Source: Flavobacterium circumlabens
Lineage (GTDB): Bacteria; Bacteroidota; Bacteroidia; Flavobacteriales; Flavobacteriaceae
Assembly (NCBI RefSeq): GCF_004345565.1
Contig: NZ_SLWA01000010.1
Location: 29,053 to 93,052, forward strand
Length of the DNA: 64,000 bases
Direction: 5' to 3'
The position numbers and the translations under genes were made by a program. The notes under the pieces are model-generated. The model was given only the letters and a program-made list of their open reading frames with translations, had not been told where the DNA came from and did no database searches. Shown here one piece after another: positions 1 to 10,508 of this stretch (positions are counted from its first letter, which is position 1; every line of letters starts with the position of its first letter).

Positions 1-2199
1 ATTCATACCGAAAATAAAAAAGGGCATTCTTTGTTTCGAAATTTAGTCAACAAAACCATTAGTGACATTACGGTAAAAGTAGATGTAAAAGATGTTAAAT
101 CTTTAGCACTGGAAAGCGACACAGGTCTGCTCAATGCGACCAAACCTTTCTACCCTTTTACGACACAACCCACTAAAGGTTCTTCGTTTCTTATCAATTA
201 TCCGGAAATCTTTTCGAAAAAATGGAAAAATGTTGACATTACTATTAATTGGAAAAATACGCCAACTTCTTTCCAGACCCATTATGACGCTTACAAAAGC
301 AAATACCTTACTACAATAAGCAAAAACATTTTTTACCAGGGAATGTTTATGGAAGAAATAGTAAAGGAATTATCGGCCAATCAGCCGGAAGATCCAGAGC
401 CGAAAGATAACATTGTGGTCACTACTCCGGATAAAGGCAAGCTGGTACTAAATTCGAATACATCGGATCTTATTGTAGATTCAGATGCTTATTTTAAAGC
501 GACTGTGTCGGTATTGAATAAAGAAAACTGGGAGGCTAAAAATACCAGCACCGTATTGTTTACAAAGAAAGATACGCTGTATGAAACCAAATTCTCCGTA
601 GCAGGAAATACCTATGACATTGACAAAAGCGGACCGATTCGACTGACTTTAAATCAGTCCTTCCTGCATTCTTTGTATCCAAAAATATATACGCTCGCCA
701 TCATGAGCAAAATTCCCGAAACGCTTATTCCAAATGAAGCCTATACGCCATTTGCAGAAGCGATCAGTTTAAATTATACGGCGGAAGAAACCACCGATTT
801 TACCAATGAAGCCGAAGAAGAATACCGAACCGAACGAATAAAACTATTTCATGAAGCCCCTTTTGGCCAGAGTGAAGAACATTCTTATTTAAAAAAACTG
901 GCGAGACAAAAAGCGGTTCTGGCTGTAAATAGTGCGATTGCAAGCCATCTGGTTCCTGATTATTGTAATGGAGGCGAATTTTATATCGGACTTGACGAGG
1001 CAGAAACAGCACAGCAGGTTGCCTTATTGTTTCAGATCCTGGAAGGAAGCGAGAATCCACTGGCCGAATCCTTTACCGGGAAACAAAAAGTGGAATGGTT
1101 TGTACTCTGCGATAACTACTGGAAAAATCTTGAAAATGAAATTCTGGGAAATTCCATCGATAATTTTTTAAAGTCGGGTATCCTGAAGTTTAACATTCCT
1201 AAACAGGCAACCAAAACCAATACTTTATTTCCGGATAACCTCATCTGGATCAAAGCAAAAATGCATAAAGCGTACGATGCCGTCTGCAAAGTGATCGATG
1301 TAAAAACACAGGTCGTTACAGCCGAATTTTTCAACAACGAAAATGAGTTGTCGCATTTGGAAAAGGGATTGCCTGCCGAAACGATTTCCAAACTTATTAG
1401 CCGTATCACACAAATCAAAAGTGTATCACAGCCTTTTAATTCTTTTAACGGAAAACCCCAGGAATCGGATGATACGTATTACAAACGTGCAAGCGAGCGT
1501 CTGCGCCATAAAAACAGGGCCATAACACTTTGGGATTATGAACATCTGATCCTTCAGGAATTTCCGGAAGTATTCCGCGTAAAATGCCTGAACCATACCA
1601 ATAATGCCACCAATTCCTTTCTTTCACCGGGCGATGTAACGCTTATTGTCGTTCCGGATATTATCAACAAAAATGTATTTGATATTTATGAGCCGCGAGT
1701 GAGTACGGCGACCTTAAATAAGATTCAGAATTACATCAGCAACTTAAACAGTATGCATGTAGAGGCTGCAGTCATAAATCCGGAATACGAAAAAGTGGTG
1801 GTCAAATTAAATGTCAGATTCTATCCGGAATATGATGAGAATTTTTATAAAAAACAGCTCAATGAAGATATCGCAAAATTCTTGTCTCCGTGGGCATTTG
1901 ACACTTCTCAGGACATTCTTTTTGGAATTGAACTGCACCGAAGCACTGTAATTGACTACATCGAAAAATTATACTATGTAGATTATCTGGCAGAATTAGA
2001 AATGGCGAAACTGGACGATACTGCGGAACCCGAAAATGTAAATGATCCTGCTTATCAGGCTGCGCTGGAATTTTTACCGGTAGTGTCGCCATCGAACCCG
2101 AAACGTATTCTTGTATCCGTAAAAAACCATATCATTTCTACCGATATCAAAACTTGTAAAAACCCTAATATTCAAGCACCAGAGACATGTCAATATTAA
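1..2199 (+). CDS. eCIS baseplate J-like protein (5' end missing)
   Basis: The reading frame is open from base 1, so the gene starts left of the window; the TTG at 31 is only an internal codon. About 730 residues are visible. The C-terminal third looks like the baseplate J/gp6 family of phage tails and contractile injection systems: a YYKRASERLRHKNR-like segment near 1477-1520, then WDYEHLILQEFPEVFRVKC, then an LSPGDVTLIVVPDI strand near 1620-1660. In eCIS particles this protein forms the baseplate wedges that join the spike to the sheath and open on firing. It overlaps the next baseplate gene by 13 bases, implying translational coupling. Family recognition is by motif; which Afp11/Afp12 counterpart it is cannot be fixed without the missing N-terminus. 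Confidence 0.8.
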   Translation: MHTENKKGHSLFRNLVNKTISDITVKVDVKDVKSLALESDTGLLNATKPFYPFTTQPTKGSSFLINYPEIFSKKWKNVDITINWKNTPTSFQTHYDAYKSKYLTTISKNIFYQGMFMEEIVKELSANQPEDPEPKDNIVVTTPDKGKLVLNSNTSDLIVDSDAYFKATVSVLNKENWEAKNTSTVLFTKKDTLYETKFSVAGNTYDIDKSGPIRLTLNQSFLHSLYPKIYTLAIMSKIPETLIPNEAYTPFAEAISLNYTAEETTDFTNEAEEEYRTERIKLFHEAPFGQSEEHSYLKKLARQKAVLAVNSAIASHLVPDYCNGGEFYIGLDEAETAQQVALLFQILEGSENPLAESFTGKQKVEWFVLCDNYWKNLENEILGNSIDNFLKSGILKFNIPKQATKTNTLFPDNLIWIKAKMHKAYDAVCKVIDVKTQVVTAEFFNNENELSHLEKGLPAETISKLISRITQIKSVSQPFNSFNGKPQESDDTYYKRASERLRHKNRAITLWDYEHLILQEFPEVFRVKCLNHTNNATNSFLSPGDVTLIVVPDIINKNVFDIYEPRVSTATLNKIQNYISNLNSMHVEAAVINPEYEKVVVKLNVRFYPEYDENFYKKQLNEDIAKFLSPWAFDTSQDILFGIELHRSTVIDYIEKLYYVDYLAELEMAKLDDTAEPENVNDPAYQAALEFLPVVSPSNPKRILVSVKNHIISTDIKTCKNPNIQAPETCQY

Positions 2200-4889
2200 A
2201 TCCACATAACACTATTCCCAAAAAAGTTGCCACCGGAGACGACCTGGACTTCTTTTACCTGAGAAAAAAAGGTATTCAGTATATAGAAGATCTTGGGGGC
2301 AAATTATGGACTGATTTTAACTCGCACGATCCGGGTATAACGATGCTGGAGATGCTTTGCTACGCCATAACCGATCTTGGAATGCGAATGGATCTTCCTA
2401 TCGAAAATATTCTGGCTTCCGATGACAAGAGCAAAGGGATTGCTTCGCAGTTTTTTAAAGCCTCGGAAGTATTGCCTACCAGTCCGGTGACGGCGCTCGA
2501 TTACAGAAAACTGTTTATCGATATTGACGGCGTTAAAAATTGCTGGCCTGCGAAACATAAAAAAACAGTCTATGTCAATTGTAAGGATAATGAATTGTCT
2601 TATGATTATAAAGATTTTAATGAAGTTCCGAGAGGTTTTAAAAAGCAGTTTGAACTTAAAGGATTGTATGATCTTTATGTAGATTTTGAAAGCAAAAAGC
2701 CTTCCGAAATTAATAGTGTCAAAGAAAAAATCAGAGCAAAATACCATGCCAACCGCAATCTGTGCGAGGATCTGATCAATATTATAAAAGTAGAGGAATA
2801 TCCGATAAAAATCTGCGCCAGCATTGAAGTCGATACGCAAGCCGATGAAGAAATGGTGCATGCGCTTGTCTTACAGGCACTGGATGGCTATTTATCGACT
2901 ACCGTTAATTTTTATTCGGTTCAGCAAATGATAGAGAAAGGCTATTCTTCCTTAGAAATTTTTGACGGCCCGATTCTGGAAAATGGTTTTATAGATACCA
3001 AAGAGTTAATGGAAGCGGAACTCACCAGTGAAGTACGATTGTCTGATATTATAAAATTAATAATGAATGTTCCGGGCGTTATAACCATCAAAGATATCTC
3101 TCTGGGAAATTGCGGCGATGGGGAACCTGATGCCAATCAATGGTTACTCTGTCTCAAGGAATACCAAAAACCGGTAATATGCTATAAAAGTGTTTTCAAT
3201 TATAACAAAGGTTTGCTGCCGCTCAATATCAACAAAGCGCAGGTTCAGGTTTATCTTGATGAGATTAAAGCTGTAAAAGACGAGGCGACCGATTTTTCAA
3301 GCCACAATAAAGAACTGAAAATACCTGCCGGCAATTATTTTGAAATAGACAGCTATACCACCATACAAAACGATTTTCCGGATACGTATGGTATTGGAGA
3401 AACCGGTTTGCCTACCAGAGCTACAATAGCCCGAAAATCACAGGCAAAACAACTCAAAGGCTATCTTTTATTCTTTGATCAGATTTTGGGCAGCTATTTT
3501 AAACATCTGGGTCAGGTTAATGAAATGCTTTCGGTAAGCGGTAATCTCACCAAAACATTCTTTACGCAGGCTATTAAAGACATCGACGGACTTAGTGAAC
3601 TGGTAAGCGATTATCCTGAAAACAACGATGCATATCTGACCGAAATACTTTTTAAACAACTGGACAATAACATTGAGAGAAGAAATGATATTCTGGACCA
3701 CCTTTTAGGGCGTTTTGCAGAGCGTTTTTCCGAATATGTTTTCATCAACAAAAGTATTTACGGTACGGCTACAGACGAAGTAGTCCTAAAAACCAAAGAA
3801 GACTTTCTGAAAGATTATAAAATCGTAAGCAAAAACCGCGGCAATTCTTTTAACTATTACAAGCAACCGCACAGTAATTTATGGGATACCGATAATGTTT
3901 CGGGTGTAAAAAAGAGGATTTCCAGACTTCTGGGGATCAAAGATTACAACCGAAGACACCTTTCAGATTCTTTTGTTGATTTATACCATTTTACCGATTC
4001 CGACAATCAGCTGGTGTATCGATGGAGAATCAGGGATACTGAAAATAATATTATACTCTCGGCAACTGATGAGTATTATGATACCTCAGCAGCCAACAGG
4101 GAATTGTATTTTGCGGTTTTACAAATTATCCAGACGCGGGAATACAATGTAGAAGAAGCCTTTAAAAACGGAATTTCGGATCCTGAAGTTATTGATAACA
4201 TTCAGATTCATCAGGCCGATTCGGGCAAATATTCGTATGACATCATTAATCCGTTAATTACGGATGAAGACAATCCCGACCGCATTATTGCAAAGCGATA
4301 TACGTACTATGACACTTTACAGGAACTAAAACAGTCTATTCTGGATTTAATATACTTCATGAAAGAAGTTTTCACCGAGGAAGGCATGTTTATAGTCGAA
4401 CATATGATGCTTCGTCCGGATGTAAATCTGACTACGGTAAATCCGGCAACCTTTTTACCGATTTGTACTGATGAGTGCAAAAGCTGCGAACCTTTAGATC
4501 CGTACTCCTATCGTGTAAGCATTGTATTGCCCGGATACACCCTGCGTTTCGCAAACACCGATTTCAGGAATTATATGGAAAAAGTAATTAAGGAAGAATT
4601 ACCGTCACATGTTTTGGCAAAAATCTGCTGGATCGGACATCGGAAAAATGAAATTGAAAACCCGGCAGAGAATGAACTCTTGCAGTTGGAAAACACTTAT
4701 AAAGCCTATTTGTTTGCTAAAACGGCACTGAACCAGGAACAACCGGAAACAGAACTTATACCCTTTATTAAGTCCTTATCCAGCCTTAGCAATTTATATC
4801 CTACGGGAAGACTATTTGATTGCAGCGACGAAAATGAAAATCAATTCGAAAAAATAATACTAGGAAAAACAAATTTAGGATCACTATAA
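2187..4889 (+). CDS. eCIS second baseplate wedge protein
   Basis: A 900-residue protein. Its N-terminus carries FNSHDPGITMLEML (residues 44-57), matching the NEHDPGVTLLEL-type opening of baseplate J/gp6-like proteins in eCIS and related particles. The middle is charged and mostly helical. The C-terminal region has several cysteines (CTDECKSCE near residue 767), unusual for a cytoplasmically assembled phage-like part. Together with the upstream gene it probably builds the wedge ring, as Afp11/Afp12 do. The ATG at 2187 lies inside the end of the upstream gene, and the next gene follows after 12 bases, so all three are one transcription unit. Family assignment is good; the exact position in the particle is inferred. 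Confidence 0.7.
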   Translation: MSILNPHNTIPKKVATGDDLDFFYLRKKGIQYIEDLGGKLWTDFNSHDPGITMLEMLCYAITDLGMRMDLPIENILASDDKSKGIASQFFKASEVLPTSPVTALDYRKLFIDIDGVKNCWPAKHKKTVYVNCKDNELSYDYKDFNEVPRGFKKQFELKGLYDLYVDFESKKPSEINSVKEKIRAKYHANRNLCEDLINIIKVEEYPIKICASIEVDTQADEEMVHALVLQALDGYLSTTVNFYSVQQMIEKGYSSLEIFDGPILENGFIDTKELMEAELTSEVRLSDIIKLIMNVPGVITIKDISLGNCGDGEPDANQWLLCLKEYQKPVICYKSVFNYNKGLLPLNINKAQVQVYLDEIKAVKDEATDFSSHNKELKIPAGNYFEIDSYTTIQNDFPDTYGIGETGLPTRATIARKSQAKQLKGYLLFFDQILGSYFKHLGQVNEMLSVSGNLTKTFFTQAIKDIDGLSELVSDYPENNDAYLTEILFKQLDNNIERRNDILDHLLGRFAERFSEYVFINKSIYGTATDEVVLKTKEDFLKDYKIVSKNRGNSFNYYKQPHSNLWDTDNVSGVKKRISRLLGIKDYNRRHLSDSFVDLYHFTDSDNQLVYRWRIRDTENNIILSATDEYYDTSAANRELYFAVLQIIQTREYNVEEAFKNGISDPEVIDNIQIHQADSGKYSYDIINPLITDEDNPDRIIAKRYTYYDTLQELKQSILDLIYFMKEVFTEEGMFIVEHMMLRPDVNLTTVNPATFLPICTDECKSCEPLDPYSYRVSIVLPGYTLRFANTDFRNYMEKVIKEELPSHVLAKICWIGHRKNEIENPAENELLQLENTYKAYLFAKTALNQEQPETELIPFIKSLSSLSNLYPTGRLFDCSDENENQFEKIILGKTNLGSL

Positions 4890-4901
4890 ATACCATTCAA
4901 A

Positions 4902-7900
4902 ATGTTAGCAAAACTTTCAACCATAACAACTCTGTACCGAAAATTTACAAAAAATCAGGTACTTACAGAAGGACATCTTAACGAGATTGTAGATTATTTT
5001 GATGATCAGGACCGTCTTTCCAGAATTGGCCTCAGTGGCGTAGGGATCATTTGCGGTTTCCAGGTTTCTTATAATGAAGCTGCAAAAAACCTCTCTATAA
5101 CACAAGGCAGCGGAATATCTACTGATGGTGATCTCTTTCATCTCTATAATACTATTCCCAACGGTGAAAAAGTCATAGATTTTGAAAGCAAACAATACAC
5201 ACATTATAAAGTATACGACAATAAAAAGGCCGCATACAAACCTTATTTCTATAACGGTACGGATCAGCTTGAAATCTTCGAACTCTTAACGTTTGAACAG
5301 CAAGCGCTCGATAATGCCAATACTTTCCCGATACAATATCTGAAAGACAATACAGGATTAGATGTAAATGATGCTGTAGTGTTATTGTATATCGAATCGT
5401 ATGAAAAAGATCTGGATCTCTGTGTCAGCCTTTCGTGTGATAATCAGGGATTGGAAATTATTGGCAATCACAAGGCATTATTGGTTAGTAAGGATGTTGC
5501 CACACAAATTAACAGCCACGATACAATTATTACGGCCGCCAATTTCGCTAACCTGTACTATAAATTACCGGACGTCATATCCAACCGTATCGTACTGCAG
5601 CCTGAAAATTTCATCAATTACAATGAAGTTAAAAAGAAATTCACCAAGGGTCTCTTTAAAAACAATGTGGTTAACAAACTGCGTGATGGTTTTGAAATAC
5701 TATTGAATGGTCTGCAAATGCCGCTAATGCTGGCTTCTATTAAAAAAAATCTGGGCGAAATCTATAGTTTTAACGATGCGAATGTCCCTCCGGATTTTCA
5801 ATACCGATACGATCTTCTCAACGATTTAATTGATACGTACAAGGAGATAAAACTCTTATTGTCTGCTATGGATGGCGAATTTTGCTGCCCGGACCTCAAA
5901 TCGTTCCCCAAACACTTAATGTTAGGAGAAGTATTAAAAAGCGGGCCTTGTTTTGAGTACCGACATGCTTTTTACAAATCACCTTTACTCACAGGTCAAA
6001 ACCTGAGTACAGCCAACGATCGTTTACCCTATGACCCGCTTTTGGAACCGGGTGCAGAAGGTACGGTTGCCGAATTTGTTATCGATCTGGAAGGCAAGGA
6101 AATTAAAATCTGCTACGGAAAAAGCACGGACCTGCAGCAATTGTACAGCCTTATAAAACGCTGTGTACAACTGTTGGCCAACTATAATGTGAATTACAAT
6201 GCGATAAAAATAACACCCAGTTTTGAATTAGGTGTTTTAGGTAAAAAAGCGATTCCGTTTTATAATAATGTGGGAAATCACCTTATTGAACTTTGGGATT
6301 ACGAAAAAACAGCTATTGGAAAACAACGCAGCAACAGAAGTTATCACGACAATTTTTTAAACACAAAACGTCCGCTGGAAGTGGTTGCAGACTCTGATTT
6401 TTACAGAATTGAAGGACATCACGGCAAGAACTACAAAGAGGCCTTAAAAATTATTCAGGATATCAGACGTCAGAACGGCTTAGGATTTAATGTCGTGGTA
6501 CTGGGCATCAATGCCTATGAAGCACAGGAAGTTATTGAAAATTTTACTTCTTACTACCTGAACAAAAATCATGGATACGAACATAAAGCAGGTGTAGCAC
6601 CCGGAGGCACCTTTGTCATGATTTATATTGAAGGCGAATACAACCAGTATCCGTATTATTATGGCTATGGTTATCCGTATGAATTTCCACGAGGCAATTC
6701 CCTTGCAGGTGATTTTGAAAAGGAAGGCGATAATGGCGAATCTGTTGTATTAAATCCAATCATAGCCGACTTTACGCTGCCTTATTTGTGCTGCGATGAT
6801 AATTTCATAGCGCTGTCATTACCGGTAGACAAACTTTGTTTTGATGAAGCAACTCCGTATTATCCGTTTCATGTAACACCAACCGGAGGATTTGTAAAGG
6901 CCGATATAGACGAAGATTTAAGCGGAGGAGTTACCAAAAATCAATATGGTGAATTTGTTTTTGATCCGAAGCTGGTCAGCGAAGAACTCATTGGAAAAAC
7001 AATAACTTTTACGGTTAATAATCTTGACACAAAATGTGAAGTAACCATTTTCAGAAAACCAAAATTTGATTTCACCATTGTAATCACCAAATCAGAGAAA
7101 ACGAATGAAGTTACGGCCGATTTTACCATTACCGGAGAAAATCAGGAAGGCATGAAATACGTTTGGAATTTTGGTGACGGAACCGATAGCATCACTACTA
7201 CAGAGACAAAAATTCAGCATATTTATACCTATGAAGTACCGGCTAAAGACAGCTATAGTTTTCCGGTAACCGCTATCGGGGACAATGGAAATTGCAGTTT
7301 TCAGGTGAACCATTCGGTAACTTTTGAGATTACGGATATTAAAGTGAGCATTGAAAGTAAATACATCTGCAGAAATGACGATACCCCATATGTTCTTACC
7401 ATCGAATCCAAAAACAAGGTAATCTTAAGTGGTGACGGTGTATCTCAGGATGATTCAGGCCAGTATGTTTTTATTGGTTATGATGTTCCTGAAAATGTAG
7501 ACAAAGTCATTATACTGGCAAATGGCAAACCTACAGATCTTGTCATTACCATACAAAATCCGCCGCTAGCACGCTTCAATTATGCCATAAAAGAGGATGA
7601 TCTTACACTTACCAATAATGCTACAGATGCGGAAATATATACATGGGATATTTCGGGAGAAGTAATAGAAACAGAATCTAAAGACCCCATAATACGCTCT
7701 GTCTCTAAATATAACACCGGATCTATAACCGTATCACTTACGGCAATGAATAAAAGATGCGGTGAAAGTACAGATGCAAAAGAAGTAATCCTCATAGAAA
7801 GGGTTCCTGTAAATACCTGCCCGAAAAATGCCGCGCTGTTTATCAAAAAAACACTTCCGGGTTTTGAAGATATCAAACAGCAGCCTGAAGCAAATGCATA

Positions 7901-8348
7901 TAGTAAAGAAACTATTGGTCTCCTAACCGAAATTGAAAATCAATTTAACACTGTTGGTGAAAATACAAATGAATACATCAATGGCGATTTTAATGGTCAG
8001 TTAAGCGAAATGTTCAGAGACAGTATTTACGAGAATTTATTACTGGCTGTACGAAATACTAAAATCGATTCCGAAAGAACTGCACTGAGTTTTATCACCG
8101 AAAGTCATATCGAACTGTTTTACACGATCTTGAAATGTCAGAAGAAAGAAAACTTTACAGCATTCGAAAAACAGATTACAGCGATTACAACCCGCATGGA
8201 TACGCTGTTAAAAGGTTTTGTGAAAATGAAGTACAATACCGATCCTAACGGAACATTAAAAAAATTCCTGTCAGGCCTGATGGTTTCGTTTAAAGGCACC
8301 CAGTATATTTTGGACGCCATCCAATCACAATCCAGTAATTTAAGCTAG
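4902..8348 (+). CDS. Large PKD-domain eCIS structural protein
   Basis: 1148 residues without a signal peptide. Residues 24-55 (HLNEIVDYFDDQDR then GVGIICGFQV) look like the attachment segment of a baseplate or fibre protein. The centre is helical and charged. From about residue 630 the protein becomes beta-rich; a PKD/Ig-like domain shows the family hallmark WNFGDGT at 755-761, with probable further Ig-like domains before and after. The C-terminal 200 residues are helical again. PKD domains usually mediate protein or carbohydrate binding, so a role as baseplate-anchored fibre or receptor-binding part is plausible but inferred. It sits between the baseplate and tape-measure genes, and the downstream gene starts on the base after its stop. 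It could instead be a cage or plug protein. Confidence 0.55.
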   Translation: MLAKLSTITTLYRKFTKNQVLTEGHLNEIVDYFDDQDRLSRIGLSGVGIICGFQVSYNEAAKNLSITQGSGISTDGDLFHLYNTIPNGEKVIDFESKQYTHYKVYDNKKAAYKPYFYNGTDQLEIFELLTFEQQALDNANTFPIQYLKDNTGLDVNDAVVLLYIESYEKDLDLCVSLSCDNQGLEIIGNHKALLVSKDVATQINSHDTIITAANFANLYYKLPDVISNRIVLQPENFINYNEVKKKFTKGLFKNNVVNKLRDGFEILLNGLQMPLMLASIKKNLGEIYSFNDANVPPDFQYRYDLLNDLIDTYKEIKLLLSAMDGEFCCPDLKSFPKHLMLGEVLKSGPCFEYRHAFYKSPLLTGQNLSTANDRLPYDPLLEPGAEGTVAEFVIDLEGKEIKICYGKSTDLQQLYSLIKRCVQLLANYNVNYNAIKITPSFELGVLGKKAIPFYNNVGNHLIELWDYEKTAIGKQRSNRSYHDNFLNTKRPLEVVADSDFYRIEGHHGKNYKEALKIIQDIRRQNGLGFNVVVLGINAYEAQEVIENFTSYYLNKNHGYEHKAGVAPGGTFVMIYIEGEYNQYPYYYGYGYPYEFPRGNSLAGDFEKEGDNGESVVLNPIIADFTLPYLCCDDNFIALSLPVDKLCFDEATPYYPFHVTPTGGFVKADIDEDLSGGVTKNQYGEFVFDPKLVSEELIGKTITFTVNNLDTKCEVTIFRKPKFDFTIVITKSEKTNEVTADFTITGENQEGMKYVWNFGDGTDSITTTETKIQHIYTYEVPAKDSYSFPVTAIGDNGNCSFQVNHSVTFEITDIKVSIESKYICRNDDTPYVLTIESKNKVILSGDGVSQDDSGQYVFIGYDVPENVDKVIILANGKPTDLVITIQNPPLARFNYAIKEDDLTLTNNATDAEIYTWDISGEVIETESKDPIIRSVSKYNTGSITVSLTAMNKRCGESTDAKEVILIERVPVNTCPKNAALFIKKTLPGFEDIKQQPEANAYSKETIGLLTEIENQFNTVGENTNEYINGDFNGQLSEMFRDSIYENLLLAVRNTKIDSERTALSFITESHIELFYTILKCQKKENFTAFEKQITAITTRMDTLLKGFVKMKYNTDPNGTLKKFLSGLMVSFKGTQYILDAIQSQSSNLS

Positions 8349-9923
8349 GTGCAGGCTGCTAACCGACATATTATCAATAAATTATTTGTTGAGGTGAATA
8401 CGCCTTCCAAAGAAAACGCGTATTACCTCAAAGACCATCTGGACACGTTTCTAAAAGACGAGCTGCTTCCTATTTTAGAAACGTATTTTGATACGCTTGA
8501 TAAAAAAATGTCCTTCCGCAGTCTTCAGATAGAAAAATTAAACATGGATCTTTCTATTGCTGCTGCTTTTGATTTCGAAATTATAAAACTCGAAATTATC
8601 AATCAATTTCAAAAACAAATTGAGAAACAAATGGAACAGGGCTTTCCTGATACGAAACAGTACCAATTCATTGATAATAAAGAAAAAAGCCTCAATGAGT
8701 TTTTCTGTTTTTTAGAAACCGGATCCCATTCCTGGTGGGCTGATTCAAAAAGCAGGTCAAACCTGACAGCAGCTGATCCATTTGAAAAAATGATCAGCGA
8801 TAAAACGTTTGGCTTCAAATTACGAACTGCACTAGAGAGCCGATCCATCAGAATCCGCTTTATAAAACAATTATCGGATGACCAGATTTACACCATTCTA
8901 AAAAACACATTTCTTTTAGCATCAGCTCCCGAAGAAACGGCCTCGAAAAATATCGACAGGATTAAAGCCAATATGACGGCTGTTCTTTCGCAATCTAAGA
9001 CAGGATTGCATCAGCGAAATCTAATCTGGGATATCATCCTGTCCCAATTATTGAAGCATACCGAAAGTAGTATCAAAGAGAAATTACTTCTCCTGATTAC
9101 TTCTTTTGAAGCTGTTCGAAAATACGAGACAAAATTTGTTTTAGAACACCTCAACGCACAAATCAGCAACAGATCTGTTTTAGAAATACTGGGTAATCTT
9201 ACTCAGGAAATCCTGACGACAACCACCATTCTGGAACAAAAAGCGTTAGAAATACTTCAAAAAAACAGCAACACACCGTTACAATCCAATTCTAAAACCG
9301 ATGAAGCTCCGGCGTCCGGTACTCAAAAGGATTTAGAAATGAATTCGGTATTCAATACTAAAGAAACCCAAGAGGCTGAAATTTTGGATTCTGCTTTATT
9401 TTTAAAGGAAGAAATAGTTCCTGAAATTCCTTCCAATCATTATGTAAACAATGCGGGACTGATACTGATTCATCCCTTTTTGAAACAGCTTTTTGTGAAT
9501 TGTGAATTACTGAACAAAGACAATACGATAAAGTATCCGGAAGTTGCAGCACATCTTTTACATTATATCGCCACAGCGAAAGAACAGGATTATGAAAATG
9601 AAATGCTGTTCGAAAAATTATTATGCAACATTCCTCTCAGCCAAACCATTAACAGAAACATCATACTGTCTGAAGAATTAAAAAAACATAGTAATGAAAT
9701 GCTTCGGGCGGCTTTAGACCACTGGCCTGTTATGAAAAACTCCTCTGTCGCCTTATTACAAAACGAATATTTACAAAGACCCGGGAAAATAATCCTGACC
9801 GGAGATAATCCTAAAATCCTTGTCGAAAGAAAAACACAGGACATCCTGCTGGATAAGATTACCTGGAATTTAGGAATTGTAAAACTGGCATGGAAAAACA
9901 AAGTAATTTTTGTGGACTGGTAA
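8349..9923 (+). CDS. Contractile injection system tape measure protein
   Basis: 524 residues from a GTG start that directly abuts the previous stop codon, a sign of tight coupling. The N-terminus (RHIINKLFVEV, then DELLPILETYFD and RSLQIEKLNMDL) matches the CIS_TMP family (Afp14 type), in which a long helical protein sets tube length. The C-terminal domain holds other hallmarks of the family: VNNAGLILIHPFLKQLF near 365-381 and HWPVMKNSS with EYLQRPGKI near 457-478, followed by ILLDKITWNLGIVKLAW. At 524 residues it is short for the family, so the particle may be short, if length scaling holds. A low-complexity linker around residues 310-350 separates the two conserved parts. Confidence 0.88.
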   Translation: MQAANRHIINKLFVEVNTPSKENAYYLKDHLDTFLKDELLPILETYFDTLDKKMSFRSLQIEKLNMDLSIAAAFDFEIIKLEIINQFQKQIEKQMEQGFPDTKQYQFIDNKEKSLNEFFCFLETGSHSWWADSKSRSNLTAADPFEKMISDKTFGFKLRTALESRSIRIRFIKQLSDDQIYTILKNTFLLASAPEETASKNIDRIKANMTAVLSQSKTGLHQRNLIWDIILSQLLKHTESSIKEKLLLLITSFEAVRKYETKFVLEHLNAQISNRSVLEILGNLTQEILTTTTILEQKALEILQKNSNTPLQSNSKTDEAPASGTQKDLEMNSVFNTKETQEAEILDSALFLKEEIVPEIPSNHYVNNAGLILIHPFLKQLFVNCELLNKDNTIKYPEVAAHLLHYIATAKEQDYENEMLFEKLLCNIPLSQTINRNIILSEELKKHSNEMLRAALDHWPVMKNSSVALLQNEYLQRPGKIILTGDNPKILVERKTQDILLDKITWNLGIVKLAWKNKVIFVDW

Positions 9924-9934
9924 TTTTAAAAAAT

Positions 9935-10504
9935 ATGGATACCGAAGAAAAAACATTCCTGAAAGAAGATGAAAAAAACATTTTCTATGAGCAGCAACAG
10001 GCTCTTAAAAATATTTTTGAAAAACTCGATTTGTCAAAAATTGCGTTTGTAGGCGGAATTGCAGATTATATCAATCTCCGCAGTTATTATGATATGCCCG
10101 TAAATGATATCGATATTATTTATGAAAATGAAGAGGATTTATTGCCTATTGAAGAACAGGATGGAATAACAAGGTATTTCAGCAGGTTTTATAATATAAA
10201 TGTCGGGGAAGTTTTAGTCTCGGAATTCTTTGTCAATAATAAGAATGTTCACACGGATTATTACAAAAGAATTTTTTCCAAAATACAACTCACGCAATCA
10301 CCCTTACTGGGCAGAATGGTCTGGCATGCCACTTTTAATGAGATGAAAGTATTTCATAATACGCAGTTACCGGAAGTAACCTCACAGGCGATGGGTCATA
10401 AATACGAGTGGAAAAGGCTTTACAAACACAGTAAAAAGGCTTCGTTATACAACAACATTTCCTATTTAGAAGAAAAGCAGCTGCTCCAAACACTTAAAAA
10501 ATAA
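9935..10504 (+). CDS. Nucleotidyltransferase-fold protein in eCIS operon
   Basis: About 189 residues from the ATG at 9935. An in-frame ATG at 9890 would overlap the tape-measure gene by 34 bases; 9935 is preferred because it follows that stop by 11 bases after an A-rich leader. FVGGIADYINLRSYYD followed by NDIDIIY (D58 and D60) is the GG...DxD arrangement of minimal nucleotidyltransferases, where the two Asp residues bind the metal of an NTP. There is no signal peptide. The gene is followed four bases later by a glycosyltransferase-like gene, so the pair may modify a particle component or its cargo. This is not a recognised eCIS core gene. The fold call rests on one motif; substrate and activity are unknown. 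Confidence 0.5.
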   Translation: MDTEEKTFLKEDEKNIFYEQQQALKNIFEKLDLSKIAFVGGIADYINLRSYYDMPVNDIDIIYENEEDLLPIEEQDGITRYFSRFYNINVGEVLVSEFFVNNKNVHTDYYKRIFSKIQLTQSPLLGRMVWHATFNEMKVFHNTQLPEVTSQAMGHKYEWKRLYKHSKKASLYNNISYLEEKQLLQTLKK

Positions 10505-10508
10505 TTTT

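Noticed and set aside
2304..2861. 185-codon minus-strand frame within the second baseplate gene
   Set aside because: Opposite a long gene with clear family motifs; composition (Ile/Phe/Arg-rich) is typical of antisense reading.
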